A DNA stretch of 64,000 nucleotides from Rhizophagus irregularis (Eukaryota > Glomeromycota > Glomeromycetes > Glomerales > Glomeraceae). The stretch lies in NCBI RefSeq assembly GCF_026210795.1, contig NC_089451.1, positions 3,208,001 through 3,272,000 on the forward strand, in the 5' to 3' direction. This document shows, in pieces, positions 32,469 through 46,090 of this stretch. Every line of letters begins with the position of its first letter. Position 1 is the stretch's first letter. The translations under genes were made by a program, and so were the position numbers. A model generated the notes under the pieces. The model was not told where the DNA came from. It did not search any database and was given only the letters and a program-made list of their open reading frames with translations.

Positions 32469-34937
32469 GTAACTTTATTTAACTTATTATAGAATGTATT
32501 CCGCAGTAATCCTTTCCAACTAAGTATAAACTAGCTTTGGATCCAATAATTACTATAAATGCAAAACCAAGAAATTTGTAACCTATCAAGTATTTGCCGT
32601 AAGTTCAGCGGGTACTTGCCGTAAATCAATAGATATCTGTCGCAAATTTGGCAGACAACTTGTTTAATATTTTTATGGATTAGATTCCACATTTAATCTA
32701 ACCATAATTCTTATCTTTTTTTGTTAGAAAAGGAAATCGTTTGCCATCCTTTTCTCCTTTTCTCTTTTCGTAATAAAAAGACTCAAAAATTCAAATAATG
32801 GAAATCATTTTCAATTTTTGACTTATCCTTTTCTATTTTTTTATAAAAAAAATTAATATCTTTTATTCTTTTGTAAAAGAAAACTCAAAGATTTTAATAG
32901 TTAAATTAATTTTATAGTTACTGTATGATGATTAAATTTTAATTTTGAAAAAAAAATAAAAAAGATAAATCATCAAAAATTTAAGTTGTAAAAGTATTAG
33001 TAAAAAGGAAGAGGATAATAGTAATTCATTATTTTTTCGATTTGATCAGAACAAAAAATATTAATAATGTTTAGATAAAGAATTTTATTTAAGCGTATAG
33101 AAATTTCTTGATTAGAATCATTTCCTGTCAGAAAATCCACCAATATGAATAATCTTAACCAATTAGTAATCACTTAAGCATTATTATTTATCTTTTATAC
33201 TTTATATTATTGAAATCATTTCAAACTAATTAATTTTATTTATAATTTTATCTTAATTTTATCATTATTTTTTCCGGTATATCACATTTTGTATGTGTCA
33301 CAACTGTCACTTGCTTTTTAAAGTAAATATTTCTTAATTTTTTGAATTTTGCATATTCTAGAACGAAATTCAAACCAGGAAAATAAAATTTGTATAAACG
33401 TTCAAAATTTTTATAAACTACTGTATATTATGGCTTTACACATATTACGAAAAAAATTTGCCAACGCGCTTAAATATAATAGTTATAACTTAATCAATTC
33501 AATCGATTACAGGATAGCAAAGAAAATAAAAAAATGGTAATTTTAAACACGGGCTTCTCCTGCAAGTCACGTTTTTTACGTGATGATTAAAGAGACTGTA
33601 TAAATATTTCTTATTAATAGCAGCGTCTTGAATTACTATTTTTAAACGGTATTTGTTCAATCTTATCCATTTATATCAAAAAATTAATTTTATTTACCTG
33701 GTAAGGTAATATATAACTAATATTGATACCAAGCTGCGGAGATGAAGCAAATTCTTTCTAGCTAATTTTTTGGTATGTAAAATGTTGCAACTCGCAAGTC
33801 ACAATTCATAGTTCGTTATTTTAATTGACTTCCATCTGATGGTAAACAAATTTATCATCATTAGTGAATGAGAAAATCGTCATAAAATTCAGCTATTGCT
33901 ATTACTATCTTTTAAAGTGAACAATTTCTATAAAATTCGATTCTTTTTGTAAGCCCAGAAAACTAAATAGTTGCGAACTAGAAAGTTATAGAAAGTAAAC
34001 ACAATTAATTTCCAGTAACATTAAATGGTAGAAAATAATTACAAAGTTTCACGATAAAATTTGAAATTGTTAATTTTTCATGAAAATAAGAATTTATAAT
34101 ACGAAACTTTATTTATTTAGGGTCTGTATAATGTAAGTTAATTAGTACTATATTAATAATATATTTGGGCAAATAAAACAAATATGTAATACTATATAAA
34201 AGAAAATAATAGATTTGAACGATCCTAGCATCGCCACCGAAAAATGGCAGCCAGGTTTATCTAATTAACTACGTCAGATTAAATTTCCGAATCAAATAAA
34301 TATATTTTTTTTTTCTTTTTCTTCACTATAACATTTTTTATAGACTCATATTTAAAAGTAAATCACGTAGTAAGCCAAAACGACATTTAAAATATCCGTT
34401 TAAAATTTAAGTCATTAGAGAAAATAAATAATAATATTATAATGCCAAAAAATCGTTAAACTATGCCAAGAACCTGGAAAGATTAAGAATATAATGTATT
34501 GGGATAATTATATTAAAAAATTCTTTAAATATTTTGTTCTACAATTCTACCGAAAAAGATTATCCGAAATCACATGTAGCCGGCAAATAAATCCAAACTA
34601 CCCGATCCGAATTTACCCGGATAGGATAAACGGATCACCGGATTCAGTAATCACGTGATATAGATCAACAATTGGTGACAAATGGGAGACTAACCGAAAT
34701 AACAAGTCCTTAAAATACTTAAAATGGAAAAAAAGAGGGTGTGATGCCTTGTTTCTTTGGGTAACGCTAGGCTAGATAGATTCGGCATAATCGCCAATCA
34801 TTACTCATATAGTGAGATTATCATATTTTGTAGACGTTACTAAATAAATAAAAAAATGGGGAATGGAAGTCTAATATATAAATACAACGAGTCCTTGATT
34901 TTTTTATACTTTCTGGACTTTGCGTCTTCGGAAAAAA
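32469..34937. other. AT-rich spacer between RING/TPR paralogs
   Basis: Apart from the relic at 33349-33545, I see no gene. The last ~60 bases resemble the upstream region of gene A. A segment with ACCCGATCCGAATTTACCCGG near 34600 resembles the degenerate GGGTCGGG-type ends of other TIR elements here, but no partner was found. Confidence 0.45.
33349..33545 (+). pseudogene. Relic of a third RING/TPR paralog (N-terminal fragments)
   Basis: GAACGAAATTCAAACCAG matches the first exon of gene B (encoding ERNSNQ). AATTTGCCAACGCGCTTA matches the segment encoding ICVTPMRL. TTAATCAATTCAATCGATTA followed by CAGGATAGCAAAG matches FNQFNQLQDNK. The intervening sequence is deleted. Order is kept, so this is a deletion-ridden copy lying between the two better preserved paralogs. 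Confidence 0.6.
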
Positions 34938-37900
34938 ATGGAAAGAAACTCAAACCAGGTGAATAAATTTTATATGAATATTGTATATATTGATCAAGAT
35001 TTTTAAGATTATTAATAATCTTATTTTATATTATATTTATATATAGAGTGAAAGTTCGTCGTCTGCTAATAGTTCTGTAGAATTAAAAACACTTCTGCTT
35101 GAAAACACATCCAATAATTATATCCTTCCCGAGCTAGAACAAGATGGATTTATTACACCTGATAGAATAGTAGAAGAACTTATTAATAAAGATTTGACTA
35201 AAATCGAAAATTTATTTGCTCTAAAATTACTTTTTAAAAATCCACTTAATCAATTTTCGCCTGGAATCCTTCGTAATTCTTTAGTTACTTTAGCGGATCC
35301 GACACCTTTTGATAATTATGATAAATTAAGTGTGTCTAGGTTAGAGTTACATATTCGTACCTGGGTTGCTGTATTAGAAAAAATTTGCGTAACACCAATG
35401 CGCTTAAGTAAAGAACTTCGAGGTGAAGTTTATAATTCTTTAGCAAAATTCGCAGAAATTCATAAGAAAACAACTCAAGTAATGCATGAAGGAATTGATA
35501 AAAATTATAAGTCTGGATTTAATCAATTCAATCAATTACAGGATAATAAAGATGAAGGTATTATAAATAAACGAAATTATAATATTGACTTCTTATTAAT
35601 TCACTTACGGGATACAATACATAGTTTACGTGATGATGAGACTTGGTTTCAAGAAATTATACGAAGAACCAAGGAATTGCTTAAGGCTGTATTGAATATT
35701 ACACCAGGAGTCTTATCAACAGTAACACCTGGAGTTGCTCTTCCAAATGATAATAGTACAATCTTATCAATGCTCACTCAATTACGTAAAGGATTAAAAT
35801 TTAAATATCCAGTAGCATCATATTATGTAGATTGGAGAATTATGTTGATTATTCAACATAATTTATCCAACTGGTCTGGTGGTACTGAAAATATAATTAG
35901 TAAAAAATTTCAAGAAATGATATTAATGGAATACTTTTGGAGTTATTTGGAAAAAGAATGGATTGATGTTGATAATAAATCCATTTTAGATTCTCAATCA
36001 AAATTTGATGAAGTATCAAATAAACTTGTTAAAGTTTTAAGAAATACTGGAAGTTTTATCAACGATCTTGCTGGAAATGAACCTCTTGTTTTACCACATA
36101 CTTTATGGTTTGGAATATTAGATCTTGCACAAAATCTTATTCAAAATTCTATTCGAGTATCTACACATGGTCTATGCTATTATTTAGCAATTGAATCACT
36201 TAATAGAGCTCCAAGCAGTTTCATTCAATTTAAAGCAATTGAAATATTATTTCATTTAAATAATATTAATAATAAAATGTTTTCAATAATTGAAATTGAC
36301 TTTAATCAATACATTCAAAAATTCAATGAAAGCAATTCTACAACAGATTCCTCAGAAAAATTTCAAAATTTGTTAACATTTGTTAATAAAAAGTGCACAG
36401 AAGATTTTAATCTATTAAATTATAATATTGAAAAAGGAAAGGGAAAAGGAAAAGAAAAAACTTCATCAATCCAATATACAAACTTAACAAAAAAAATTTC
36501 AAAATTGGGCGAAATTTTAGAAATGATTGCAAATGAAATGACATGCCCAATTGATCATGAACCAACAGATCAATTATGTGTTTTAAAATGTCAACATATA
36601 TTATCATTTAATAATTTAAAAAAATTGAAACAGAAAAATTGCCCTAAATGTCGAGAAAATATTGAGGATAATGATATTAGATATTTACCACAAAATGTTA
36701 TTTATAAACATTTATATTCACAATTTTTTGAAGCTGGACATATTTACCTTCAATTGAAATGGAAAATTCAACAAATAACCAATATGATAATGATTCAGGT
36801 AATTCAGAAGTTGATCTTATGTTAACTAAGAAAAAGAAAATTCTAAAAGCAGTTAAGTTAAATCCAAATATATCATTAAAATCAATATTTCAAATTGGAA
36901 AAAAACAGCACCCAACATATCTAAATGCTATTAAAGGATTGAAAGAAAAAAATTATAAAAATGCTGAACATTGGTGTAAAGAATTTCTTAAAACTTATCC
37001 AGAAAGTTATTCTATGAAATGTATTTTAGCTTATACTTATACATGTCTCAATAATTATGAACAAGCACATTTATATTTAAATGAAGCTATTAAATTAAAA
37101 GAAAAAAAACCTACTGCTTGGTATATTCGTGGAAAAATCCAATTAAAACAAGGCATTTATAATGATGCAGTAAAAGATTTAACAACTTCAATTTATTATA
37201 ATGCTAACATAAATAATTTATATACAATTCTTGGAATTAGTTATTATAATAATAATAATGATGAATATGCATTAAAAACTTTTAATATCATGTTGAAAAA
37301 TGATCCTAATAATTATTTATGTCTTAAGTATTGTGCTTACATTTATGAAAAGCAAGGAAAATTCTCAGATACTTTAAAAAAGTTAAAAAATTTACTTAGT
37401 ATAAATGAGAAAGATTCATTAATTTTATGTTATCATGGAGAAATTTTAAGTAAAATGAAAAAGTATGATAGTGCTATACCATATTTTACAAAAGCAAATA
37501 ATATAGATCCAGCAAATGTTCATAATTTTACTAAGAGAGCTATTATATATTATATTCTTCAAGAATATGATAAAGCTTTATTGGATTTTAATAATATCAT
37601 ACAATTAGATACTTCAAATATTTTAGCATATTATTGTAAGGATTGACATATTTTATAATGGAAGATAATAGCAATTCTATGGTAGCATTTAAAAAATGCA
37701 TTGAATTAGATCCTAAAAATGATTTAGAAAAAATGTATTTGAAAGAATCAAGCAATTATCTTACTCAAATTTCTAATATTGATTATAATTCAAAGTGTTT
37801 GCCAAATTATCATAATCTTATTGCTAATATTAGTGAATTTGCTAATATAAATTATGATGAATCATTACTTTTGATGAGATGCAAAATATATATTGAATTA

Positions 37901-38952
37901 AAAAAATATGAAGATGCAGTATTAGATTTAGATAGATTGTTTGAGCTAAATGATGATATCTCATTTGCTTATTTATTACAAAAATATTCAGATTTTTGGT
38001 TATATATGTGTAAATCATATATTATTAATTATTATACTCAACTTGGAATTACTAATAACTTTGATCTCTATATGTATAGAGGTAGGCATATTAAAATTTA
38101 ATATTCTATATATAATTGCTACATTCTAATATAGTGAATAATTTATAGCACGAGGGGTTTATTTTATGTCCAATCTTAATTATAATTATCAATTTCAAAA
38201 AAATAATTTAAATAGGTAAATATATTTATAACAGTATTTATAATCTAAGTAATTATATAAAATTAATTATTTTAACATCTGTTGTTAAGGTGCACATTAT
38301 CTCTTGAAGACAATTATTTAAGCTCACCCCAACTTTCTATTACTGATATTTTCCTCCTTTTCCCCGAAAATGATTGTTATGATATAATTTGGAAAATAAA
38401 TATCAAAAAAATAATTTCATCAGACTGTTTTATTAGATTTATAGTTGAAGAAAGTACAGTAAGTGAATAATAAATATTGCTTATTTAATTTTAATTAACA
38501 ATTAATTGGTAAATATTTCTATAACTTCATATTAGATTAACACAAAAATGGATTATATATTAAAATATAAGGAAATAGTAAATCTTGAGGGCATAGGATG
38601 GATTTCATATGTACCATTTCACTCTATAAACTTAAAAATCTATCTACCAATACAACTTTCAATTGAAACAAATAAGGATTCTATTGACATGGTATATAAT
38701 TTTATTCTCATTTTTTTGAATATGTACATTATATATGATTATAACATTATCATTTCTTTATTTATTATATAGCAAATAGAGTATGTTCGAATTACTAAGG
38801 ATTATCATAAAGAACGAACTTATTTTCCTAAAATGGATCATTTATTACCATTTTACGCAAATAATGTTCCAGAAACTTTTAAAGACAAATATTTTTTAAG
38901 AAAAGAAACAGAAAATTTGCTTGAATTAAAAGACATTATTAATAACCTATAA
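34938..38952 (+). pseudogene. RING-like/TPR protein gene B, six exons, two 1-base deletions
   Basis: Same structure as gene A: exons 34938-34958, 35047-38081, 38149-38215, 38290-38458, 38536-38691, 38773-38952. The RING-like motif (CPIDHEPTDQLCVLKCQH, CPKCRE) lies at about 36540-36660 and the TPRs run from 36900 to 37780. Compared with gene A, one base is missing near 36743 (frame lost just after FEAGHI) and another near 37638 (YYCKD stop in place of YYCKGL). The exon beyond the gene A lesion is intact here, so each copy is damaged in a different place. The two genes stand head to tail about 4.7 kb apart, consistent with tandem duplication. If not sequencing errors, the deletions make it a pseudogene. 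Confidence 0.75.
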
Positions 38953-40599
38953 ATTATAATTGGTTATTCTATATATATAGTATCTCATCTCCATCCCAGA
39001 AATTATACAGTATATAGGCTGTTTCAAATTTCAAAAATTCTCTATATCTTTACCTAACAATTTACTAATAGAATTCAATAAGTATTACCCAAAATAAAAA
39101 TTACTTATTATAACATAAATTCGATGATTTTATTGGATTTTATACTTCTACTAATCAAAAATTGTTGCAATAATTCTAATTACTTGTTTTTGTGAGAAAA
39201 AGTAAAAAATTTCCTAAAAATTTTCTTCCAAACATAAACGATTAGGTAAGCTTGCAACATTAAGTAATTATATCTAAGCTGTTATTATCAAAATAATAAA
39301 TAACTTGCTTTGGAATTATATGTGCAAATAAATTGTAACTGAATGATAAGACAGAGAATTTATATCTTGAAAATGACTTCCTTTGATACAACCCGACCCA
39401 GCCCTAGGGATGGAATCAGTTCAAAATGAGCTGACTCCAGTCAATTCTAGAACCAATCTTAAATTTAAAAGATTCTGAATCTCTTTGGCTTAAAACTACT
39501 TTTAACCATAAAAATCGTTTTGAACTTTGAACCGATTTTGACGAACCGACTCAAGTTGAGTCATCTGATGATCACACACCAACTATGGCCAATCAAAATT
39601 TTTCTGGTTGATATCACATGCTATATTTGTTGTTGCACGTAGAAGGACCTCAAAAAATATTAAAATAGATAAGGTCCAACCAAAAAAAATTACTATTTGC
39701 TCGCATTTTTTCAAGGCCGGAATTATGATAGTGTCAGTCAGTTACTAAAACAGGAAATAAAATACTGGCTAACATTATCAAAAATTGTCCAAAAAGGAAA
39801 GACCTACATGATTATTTTTTCCTATTCTACGCATTCTCTCCTCATTTCAGTATTTTTCGGGGTCCTCACGTAGCTCATATTTTTATTTATTAGAGCTGAT
39901 GTACAGCCCAGCCTAAGGTTATAATCTCAAAATATAGTATTTATTGATGCTTGACTTTATAAATATTATTGCCATTTTAAATTTATACAGTATTAACTTT
40001 CATTTTAATTTTTATTAAATTAAAGCCATCCCACATTTTAATAATAATACACATTGCTCTATTAGTATTAATTTATGGCATATCAATTTTCACATAAAAC
40101 CGCAATTCATTTGACTTTTGCTAAACCGCTTAAACTGCAATTAAGGTAAATTTTAAAAATGGGGAAAATACAATTATACGAAATATATGTAAATATATGA
40201 AATATAGCAACATAATTTTATCAGCGCTTTATGCTAAATCAAGCATAGTATTTGTTTCTTGTGCAAGTACAAATCAAGTATAAAAATGGATCATTTCTCT
40301 ATCTAACTTCTTTCGCAAAAAATAACAATTTTTAAAAAGTGTTGAATTAACTTTGACGAAAAAAATGAGCATACTCTACTCTACATACATTTAATAAATT
40401 TACTACGCATTATATTATAATAAGAAGACTACAGTTCCAGAGTTTATGAAAGAAAATATTAAGAAGAAGGATGGTACATTCGTACATTAGATGATATTGG
40501 TTTACAGTTAGATAGCAAACTTAATAATTTAGATAGCAATGCTGAGTAGTGGGAAGGAACTGCCACTATATGGTTAGGGCTCGGCAGATTTTGACAAGC
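38953..40599. other. Gene-free AT-rich spacer
   Basis: No supported gene. TAGGGATGGAATCAG at about 39411 resembles a hAT left end, and the following 150 bases hold ACCGATTTT and GAACCGACTC-like repeats. I found no right end with a matching duplication, so no element is called. Confidence 0.4.
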
Positions 40600-41548
40600 A
40601 GATGTGTTCTTTCAATTAATTAATGATGTATCTACGCGATGGAATTCCAGCTACTTAGCTTGGGTCCGTTTACTATATTTAAAAGGATGGATCAAAATTT
40701 TACTAAATATTCTATTATGTAATGCAGACTCAGATTCAAAGAAAGATGCAAAATGATTAAAACAAATAATGATTGCTGATGATGAATGGGATCTCATCGC
40801 TGACCTAACAGAAGTACTATCAATATTTGCCAATGCAACAGAAAACTTAGAAGGGAGTAAATATGTGACAAATAGTATGCATGTACCAATGTTAATGGAG
40901 ATTATTAAAATGGTATTAACTGATACATTATATAATCAAGATCCCGATGAAGAAGAGGATGATACATTTGAAAGTAAAGATGCAGAGGAAGATCAGGATT
41001 CTGGATTAAACAATAAAATTAATGAACTAACTAATACTTCTGGTTTGTTAGATGTAGTTAAATCAAGATTCAAGACTGTATAAAAATATAATGAAATATT
41101 ATCCAACCCTTACCACTGAATACCTAATTCCCTCTATACTTGATCCTAGATTTAAAAAACTTGATTTCGCTCCAGAAGCTCAACAAATCAATACTAAACA
41201 TCATTACGAAAATTATTTGAAAAAGAAAAGGAAAATTGTCCGCCTTGTGCAACTAATTCGTCAATTCAATCAATATCCCAATCAAAATCTTTAACAGAAA
41301 GAAAGACTCTGATGGCACGACTTTCGAAGCCTAACGTAGTGGTTGTCAATAAAGTTGAAGAATACCTTCAGTTACCCGAAATTCCCTTAGAATCAAATCC
41401 ACTTACATGGTGGAACGAAAAAAAAGAAAGATTTCCTATCCTAAGTGGCCTTGCTCGAAAATACTTAGCAGTTTCTGCAACTTTAACTGCTAGTGAACGC
41501 CTATTTTCAGATGCTGGGAATCTACTAACTAATAAAGAACAAGAATGA
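40600..41548 (+). pseudogene. hAT-family transposase relic
   Basis: RWNSSYLAWVRLLYLKGW (about 40637-40690) matches the conserved 'RWNST' region of hAT transposases. SGLARKYLAVSATLTASERLFSDAG near 41450-41520 is the C-terminal hAT dimerisation domain (family knowledge). In between are DDEWDLIADLTEVLSIFANATENLEG and ILDPRFKKLDF, both typical. The coding sequence has TGA at 40754-40756 and at least two frame changes (after 41083 and after 41294), so it is dead. It could be an old source of the hAT-type MITEs in the window, although its own TIRs are not recognisable. Confidence 0.85.
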
Positions 41549-41599
41549 AACCAAAATTATCCAAAAAAGTGATGTTTTTAAAGAGAAATGCGTCCAATT

Positions 41600-42725
41600 T
41601 TAATACAATCCATCCCGTAGATCCTATAGAGTATAGATAAATTACCTAGTTCAGTCTGTCAAACAGGCTTTTTTTTAATAAAGATTTGAAATTTGAATTT
41701 ATGATAAAATGATATTTGATTAGTATTATTAAAAAAATAAAAAATTAAAATTGGGATAATATTTTTTTAATAAAAATTTATTTTGATAAACCATTATATA
41801 TCCGTTAAATAACCGTTAGTATAACAGATAAACCAGTTCTGACCCGATTAGAAACCAGATAGGAAATTCATTTATAAATGTTAATCCGGATCTTGAATCT
41901 TGTTAACAGATGGACCCGGTTAACCCATTAGCAATCCGGGTCTGAACACTACATATAGCAACTTTATCTTTATTACTTTTAGATGATTGGTTAACCAAAT
42001 CAATATGCTCTAACAACTGTTTTCTTCTCCATTTTCTAAATCCGGTGATCATGGGACATATCCATATTCCCTAATTTAATAATATTTATATTCGATTCAT
42101 TACCTTCTTTTTTATATACCCTAGTATTATAATTTACCGCATCCTTATAGAATAAGTTTATTTCAAATTGTTGTGTTAATTTTAAATTTATAGATAAGTT
42201 ATTTTCTCTTATTTCATTAACTCTTGATTTCGTTAACGCTTCTTCGAATTTTTCTTTATTTTTGAAAACAGGATCATATTCCTAACTTTATTTATTATAT
42301 ATATATAATAAAAATTGAGTTATACCTGTAGCTAAATCTTCGTAGTTCATTTACTGATTCTACACTCAAAATATTGTCTACTTCTTCATGTACTGTATAT
42401 CTCTTATTAATTGCCATTGATCTCTTTTTGCACGTTCGATTTTGGTACCATTATAATAGCAAACCTAATTATACCAATAACTATTCCGAATTCTACTAAT
42501 TTGCAAATTCCTCTAATAGACCTACTATTTAGTATTTCCGTTCTAACTATCTAATACTTGAATCATTTTTGATTTTAAATCAATTTAACTACTTCTAACT
42601 TACTTAATTTATTTATTAAATCCTCATCTTTTCAAAACTTGGGAATATCAAACAAAAAAATATTGCAAAATTTTTGTTATGGATCATGTAATGGAGGAGT
42701 TATTACATGTCTATCACCATCCTAT
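41600..42725. other. AT-rich spacer downstream of the hAT relic
   Basis: No gene seen. 41800-41960 has degenerate AACCAG, GACCCGG and GGTTAACCC segments like the terminal parts of hAT elements, probably the decayed 3' end of the relic. Confidence 0.4.
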
Positions 42726-43605
42726 TAATATGCTTTTCTTTTAAAAAAAAAATGATAATTAGCAAAAAAAAAATAAAATGAAAAAAATTATGAAATAAGA
42801 AAAATAATATGAAAATTGGTGCTTACTATAGTATCAAGTGCCTCGGCAAGCCCGACCTGAACCTAAAAAAATGAAAAAAAAAATTAGCAAAAAAATATCT
42901 AAATAAACAAAATCATGAAACAAAAGAAAAATATAAAAATCGATTCTTACTGTTATAGTAAAGCAATTCAACGAACCTGATCTTGGACCTATTAAAAAAG
43001 ATAAAAAAAATAATTAGTTAAAATAAAAAAATTTGGTGCTTACTGTTGTACTGTATCCCGACCCTAAGAGATGAAAAAAAAATTTTTTTTTTAAAAAAAA
43101 ACATGAAAATTAAATAGAAAAAAAAATCAAAAGTTAAGTTATGAAATTGAAGCTTACAATAGTACTGCAGCACCTTGCTGTACCCGATCTGGACCTAAAA
43201 AAAAGATAAAAAAAAATAATTTAGTAAAAGAAATTAAATAAAAAAAAATTATGAAATGAGAAAACCGAAAATTGGCGCTTACCATGGTACTACAGGATTA
43301 AGAGTGCTATCCAATCCGTGAACTTGGAACGAAAAAAATCTTTTTAATAATGAAATTAATAAAAAAAATCAAAATATAGTAGCTTATTGTAATACTGCAG
43401 CACCGATTTAAATCTAAAAAAAATAATTAATAAAAGAAATTATATAAAATAATTTGCGAAATGAAAAGAAATGCTTACCATAGTGCCCATAGTGCCGCAA
43501 CGCTGATTTGGACCTGAAAGATGAAAAAGAATTTTCTTTTTGTGAAAGGAATTAAAATAATACAAAATTCAGCACTAACCGCAGTAAAGCAAATTTTTCT
43601 TGTAA
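42726..43605. repeat. Degenerate ~100-120-bp tandem repeat array
   Basis: The recurring core GGTGCTTACTATAGTACTG (with variants), followed by GCAGCACC, CCGATCTGGACCTAAAAAAA and A-rich linkers, appears near 42827, 42945, 43041, 43153, 43275, 43379, 43468 and 43575. About eight units of unequal length. No coding frame; probably a decayed satellite or subterminal array. Confidence 0.65.
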
Positions 43606-43766
43606 AAAAAAAAAATTTTTTTCTTTATGTATTAACTTATAAATCAAATCAAGTATAATAATGTAATGAACAAAGACACAAAAAGAAAAGAAAAAAAAAA
43701 TCTAATTAATAATCAATTACCATTACTTAAGACAAGTGAAGAGAAAAAAAAAGACGTGTTACAGCT

Positions 43767-43943
43767 ATTTTCATAAGACCTGGGACAAAATAAATTTTTG
43801 AACCCGACCGCCAACCCACCGATCCAGTTCAGTTGTTATTTATTTTACAAATCAAACAATCAAATCTGGATCACGTGCCCAGCTAAAAATACCGGCGGCA
43901 GATCGGGTTCAAAAATTTAGTTTGTCCCAGGTCTTATGAAAAT
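43767..43943. mobile_element. Foldback element with ~40-bp inverted repeats
   Basis: ATTTTCATAAGACCTGGGAC, continuing through AAATTTTTGAACCCGA, pairs with the reverse complement ending at 43943, with one or two differences. The total is 177 bp and non-coding. Target duplication cannot be separated from the inverted repeats. Confidence 0.8.
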
Positions 43944-44019
43944 CTCCGCAGTACATCCATATCATGTTAACTACCCCAGTCGCACCGACAAAAAATTTAG
44001 CACAGGGCCGGCATTACAG

Positions 44020-44115
44020 CATATGCACGAACACGTGAAAATAAACAGTGACGAATAATGGGTGATGAATAAGTTTTTACCTACTCGAAAAAACGTCCCT
44101 CAATAAGTGTGACGA
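44020..44115 (-). repeat. Dispersed repeat, copy 2 (inverted relative to 23400-23525)
   Basis: The reverse complement matches 23400-23525: GTTTTTTCGAGTAGGTAAAAA and TTATTCGTCACTGTTTATTT are the best stretches. 44116-44914 holds no gene that I can support. Confidence 0.65.
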
Positions 44116-44914
44116 TATGATAAATTAAAATATGTCACGTGATCGCTAAATTTAGTTATATCATGTTGATCTACAGATTTTGGCCAACGCACTTGCCTTT
44201 CTAAAGTAAAAATAAAATAAAAAAAATGAATTGACATCAGTATTTATTATATACAAAAGTTAATTTTAACTTTGAACATAGGTAATTAACAAACTATTAT
44301 TTAAACTTTATATAAAATTTTTATTACTTGAGTTTTATTTCCTTTGGTCATCCTTAACAATTGCAACAACTAACTACTAAAACATTTGAGTTTGCATCAC
44401 CGGATTTGAGTGGCTAGATTTTAACTATTTAACAAGTATGGAAACATTCATTTACAGTATCTATTTTTATTAATAGAATCTGAATATTTGTAAAAAATAA
44501 ATATTTTTTTAATGAAATTAACCGTTCTTCGGACATAATTTCAGTACTTTGCTAAATGAAATAGGATTAATAATGTATGACTATTTCAAATAATGACTTC
44601 TATTTTATATGGCGAACTTTATTTCTATAGTCAGTTACGATCTATATAGCAAAGAGTTTCGAAAAGTCAAAAGACTATCACTGTCAGTATTTGATGAAAA
44701 GCACCAGTCGAGATTACGCGACTTTATAATGATTTAATTTGATCGGGTCTAATATGGTACCTCGATATTACTAATATAAAATTTGCTCAATTTGCTCAAT
44801 TTATTTATGAAAAAATTTAAGATACATATATCAGATATTAATGCAAAATATTTCTTAACAAAGAATATAAAAATAAAATACTGTATATAAATTAATGTAG
44901 TCTAATTCTAATGA

Positions 44915-46090
44915 TCAATCGTTCCTGCTGCATAATTTAAATCCTACAGTATAAACAGTCAGTAAAAGAATTAAGTGACCGAGATACTGTATATAGACAG
45001 CCTGTGGATGAGTAGATGATTGATTATTTTCATTTGATAAAAGATTCGCTTTTCTATATTCTTCTACTTCTTTGAATTGTTCTTCAATCTCATTATTTTG
45101 AAATTGTAAAACTGATTCATATATTTCAAAAGAATTTGGTCTATTTTCTGGATTTTGGTCACAACACTTTTTCATTAGAACAATATAATATTTTGGTGCT
45201 TCTAGTTCATTGACTTCAGGTCTAATTCCATTACAAATGCCTAATGCCAAAAACTTATCATGTGGACAATTAGCAAAAGGTTGTCTCCCGGCTGCTGTAA
45301 AATACATAATTATACCAAAACTATATATATCTGTCGCTTGAGTATAAGGCTTTCCCCTTAACACTTCAGGAGCTACATAAGGCATAACCCCATAAATTTT
45401 TGTTTTATCTATATTATCAACTTCTCCACATAATCCTATATCTGAAATAGATAAAATATTTAAAATATTACAATCAAACATGCTTATGTCATTAATAAAA
45501 AATAGTATATTTCCTGTATGTAAATCACGATGAACTATCTTTCTTTGATGTATCTCTTTAAGTCAATACTAATATTAAATAATGTATTTAGTTTAGACAA
45601 CCAAGAAAAATTTCTGTTATTTTTATTCATCCAATTATTAAAGTTTCCACCTTCCGCATATTCAAGGACCATAATATATTCTTTAGTATTCAGATTTTGA
45701 GATAATCCATATATTCTAAGAATATTGCTACCATAGTTATTTACCGAATATTTTTTGATCTGTTAAACCATAAACAAAAATATTATTAATGTAAAAATAA
45801 TAAATTAAAATTTATAAAGAAAATTACTACAACTCATTTATAAATTCGTCAGTAATATTTAGTGAGTTATATAAGCATTTTAAAGTAACCTTTTTATCTG
45901 CTTGCTTTTTATCTGATTCATAATATACGGTCCATCTTTCCATACTGCTGCATATACCATTGCAAAACCACCTTTATCTATTTCTTTAATATTATAAAAC
46001 TGACTGTATGGTATCCAGTCAAATATAATATCATGGGATTCATGGATTTTTGATTTCATTTCTTGAATTAAATTATCAATTTTTTCATTT
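44915..46090 (-). pseudogene. Protein kinase (TKL-like, Rhizophagus-type expansion), frameshifted
   Basis: On the minus strand, FDWIPYSQFYNIKEIDKGGF starts the N-lobe, with the Gly loop in IDKGGFAMVYAA; then VTLKCLYNS carries the ATP-binding Lys; IVHRDLHTGNILF is the catalytic loop; ISDIGLCG stands where DFG/DLG is expected; YVAPEVLRG is the APE motif; the C-lobe ends near YESVLQFQ. The frame breaks after WKDGP (about 45925; bases missing before YYESDKK) and again just before EIHQRK (about 45550). Downstream the frame is open to 44915 and ends with a hydrophobic stretch. Such kinases form a very large family in Rhizophagus (recollection). It sits 170 bases from the CACTA left end. Confidence 0.8.

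Noticed and set aside
39411-39560. hAT left end TAGGGATGGAATCAG
   Set aside because: No matching right end or 8-bp duplication was found, and the terminal sequence departs from the TAGGGATGGCAA family after nine bases.
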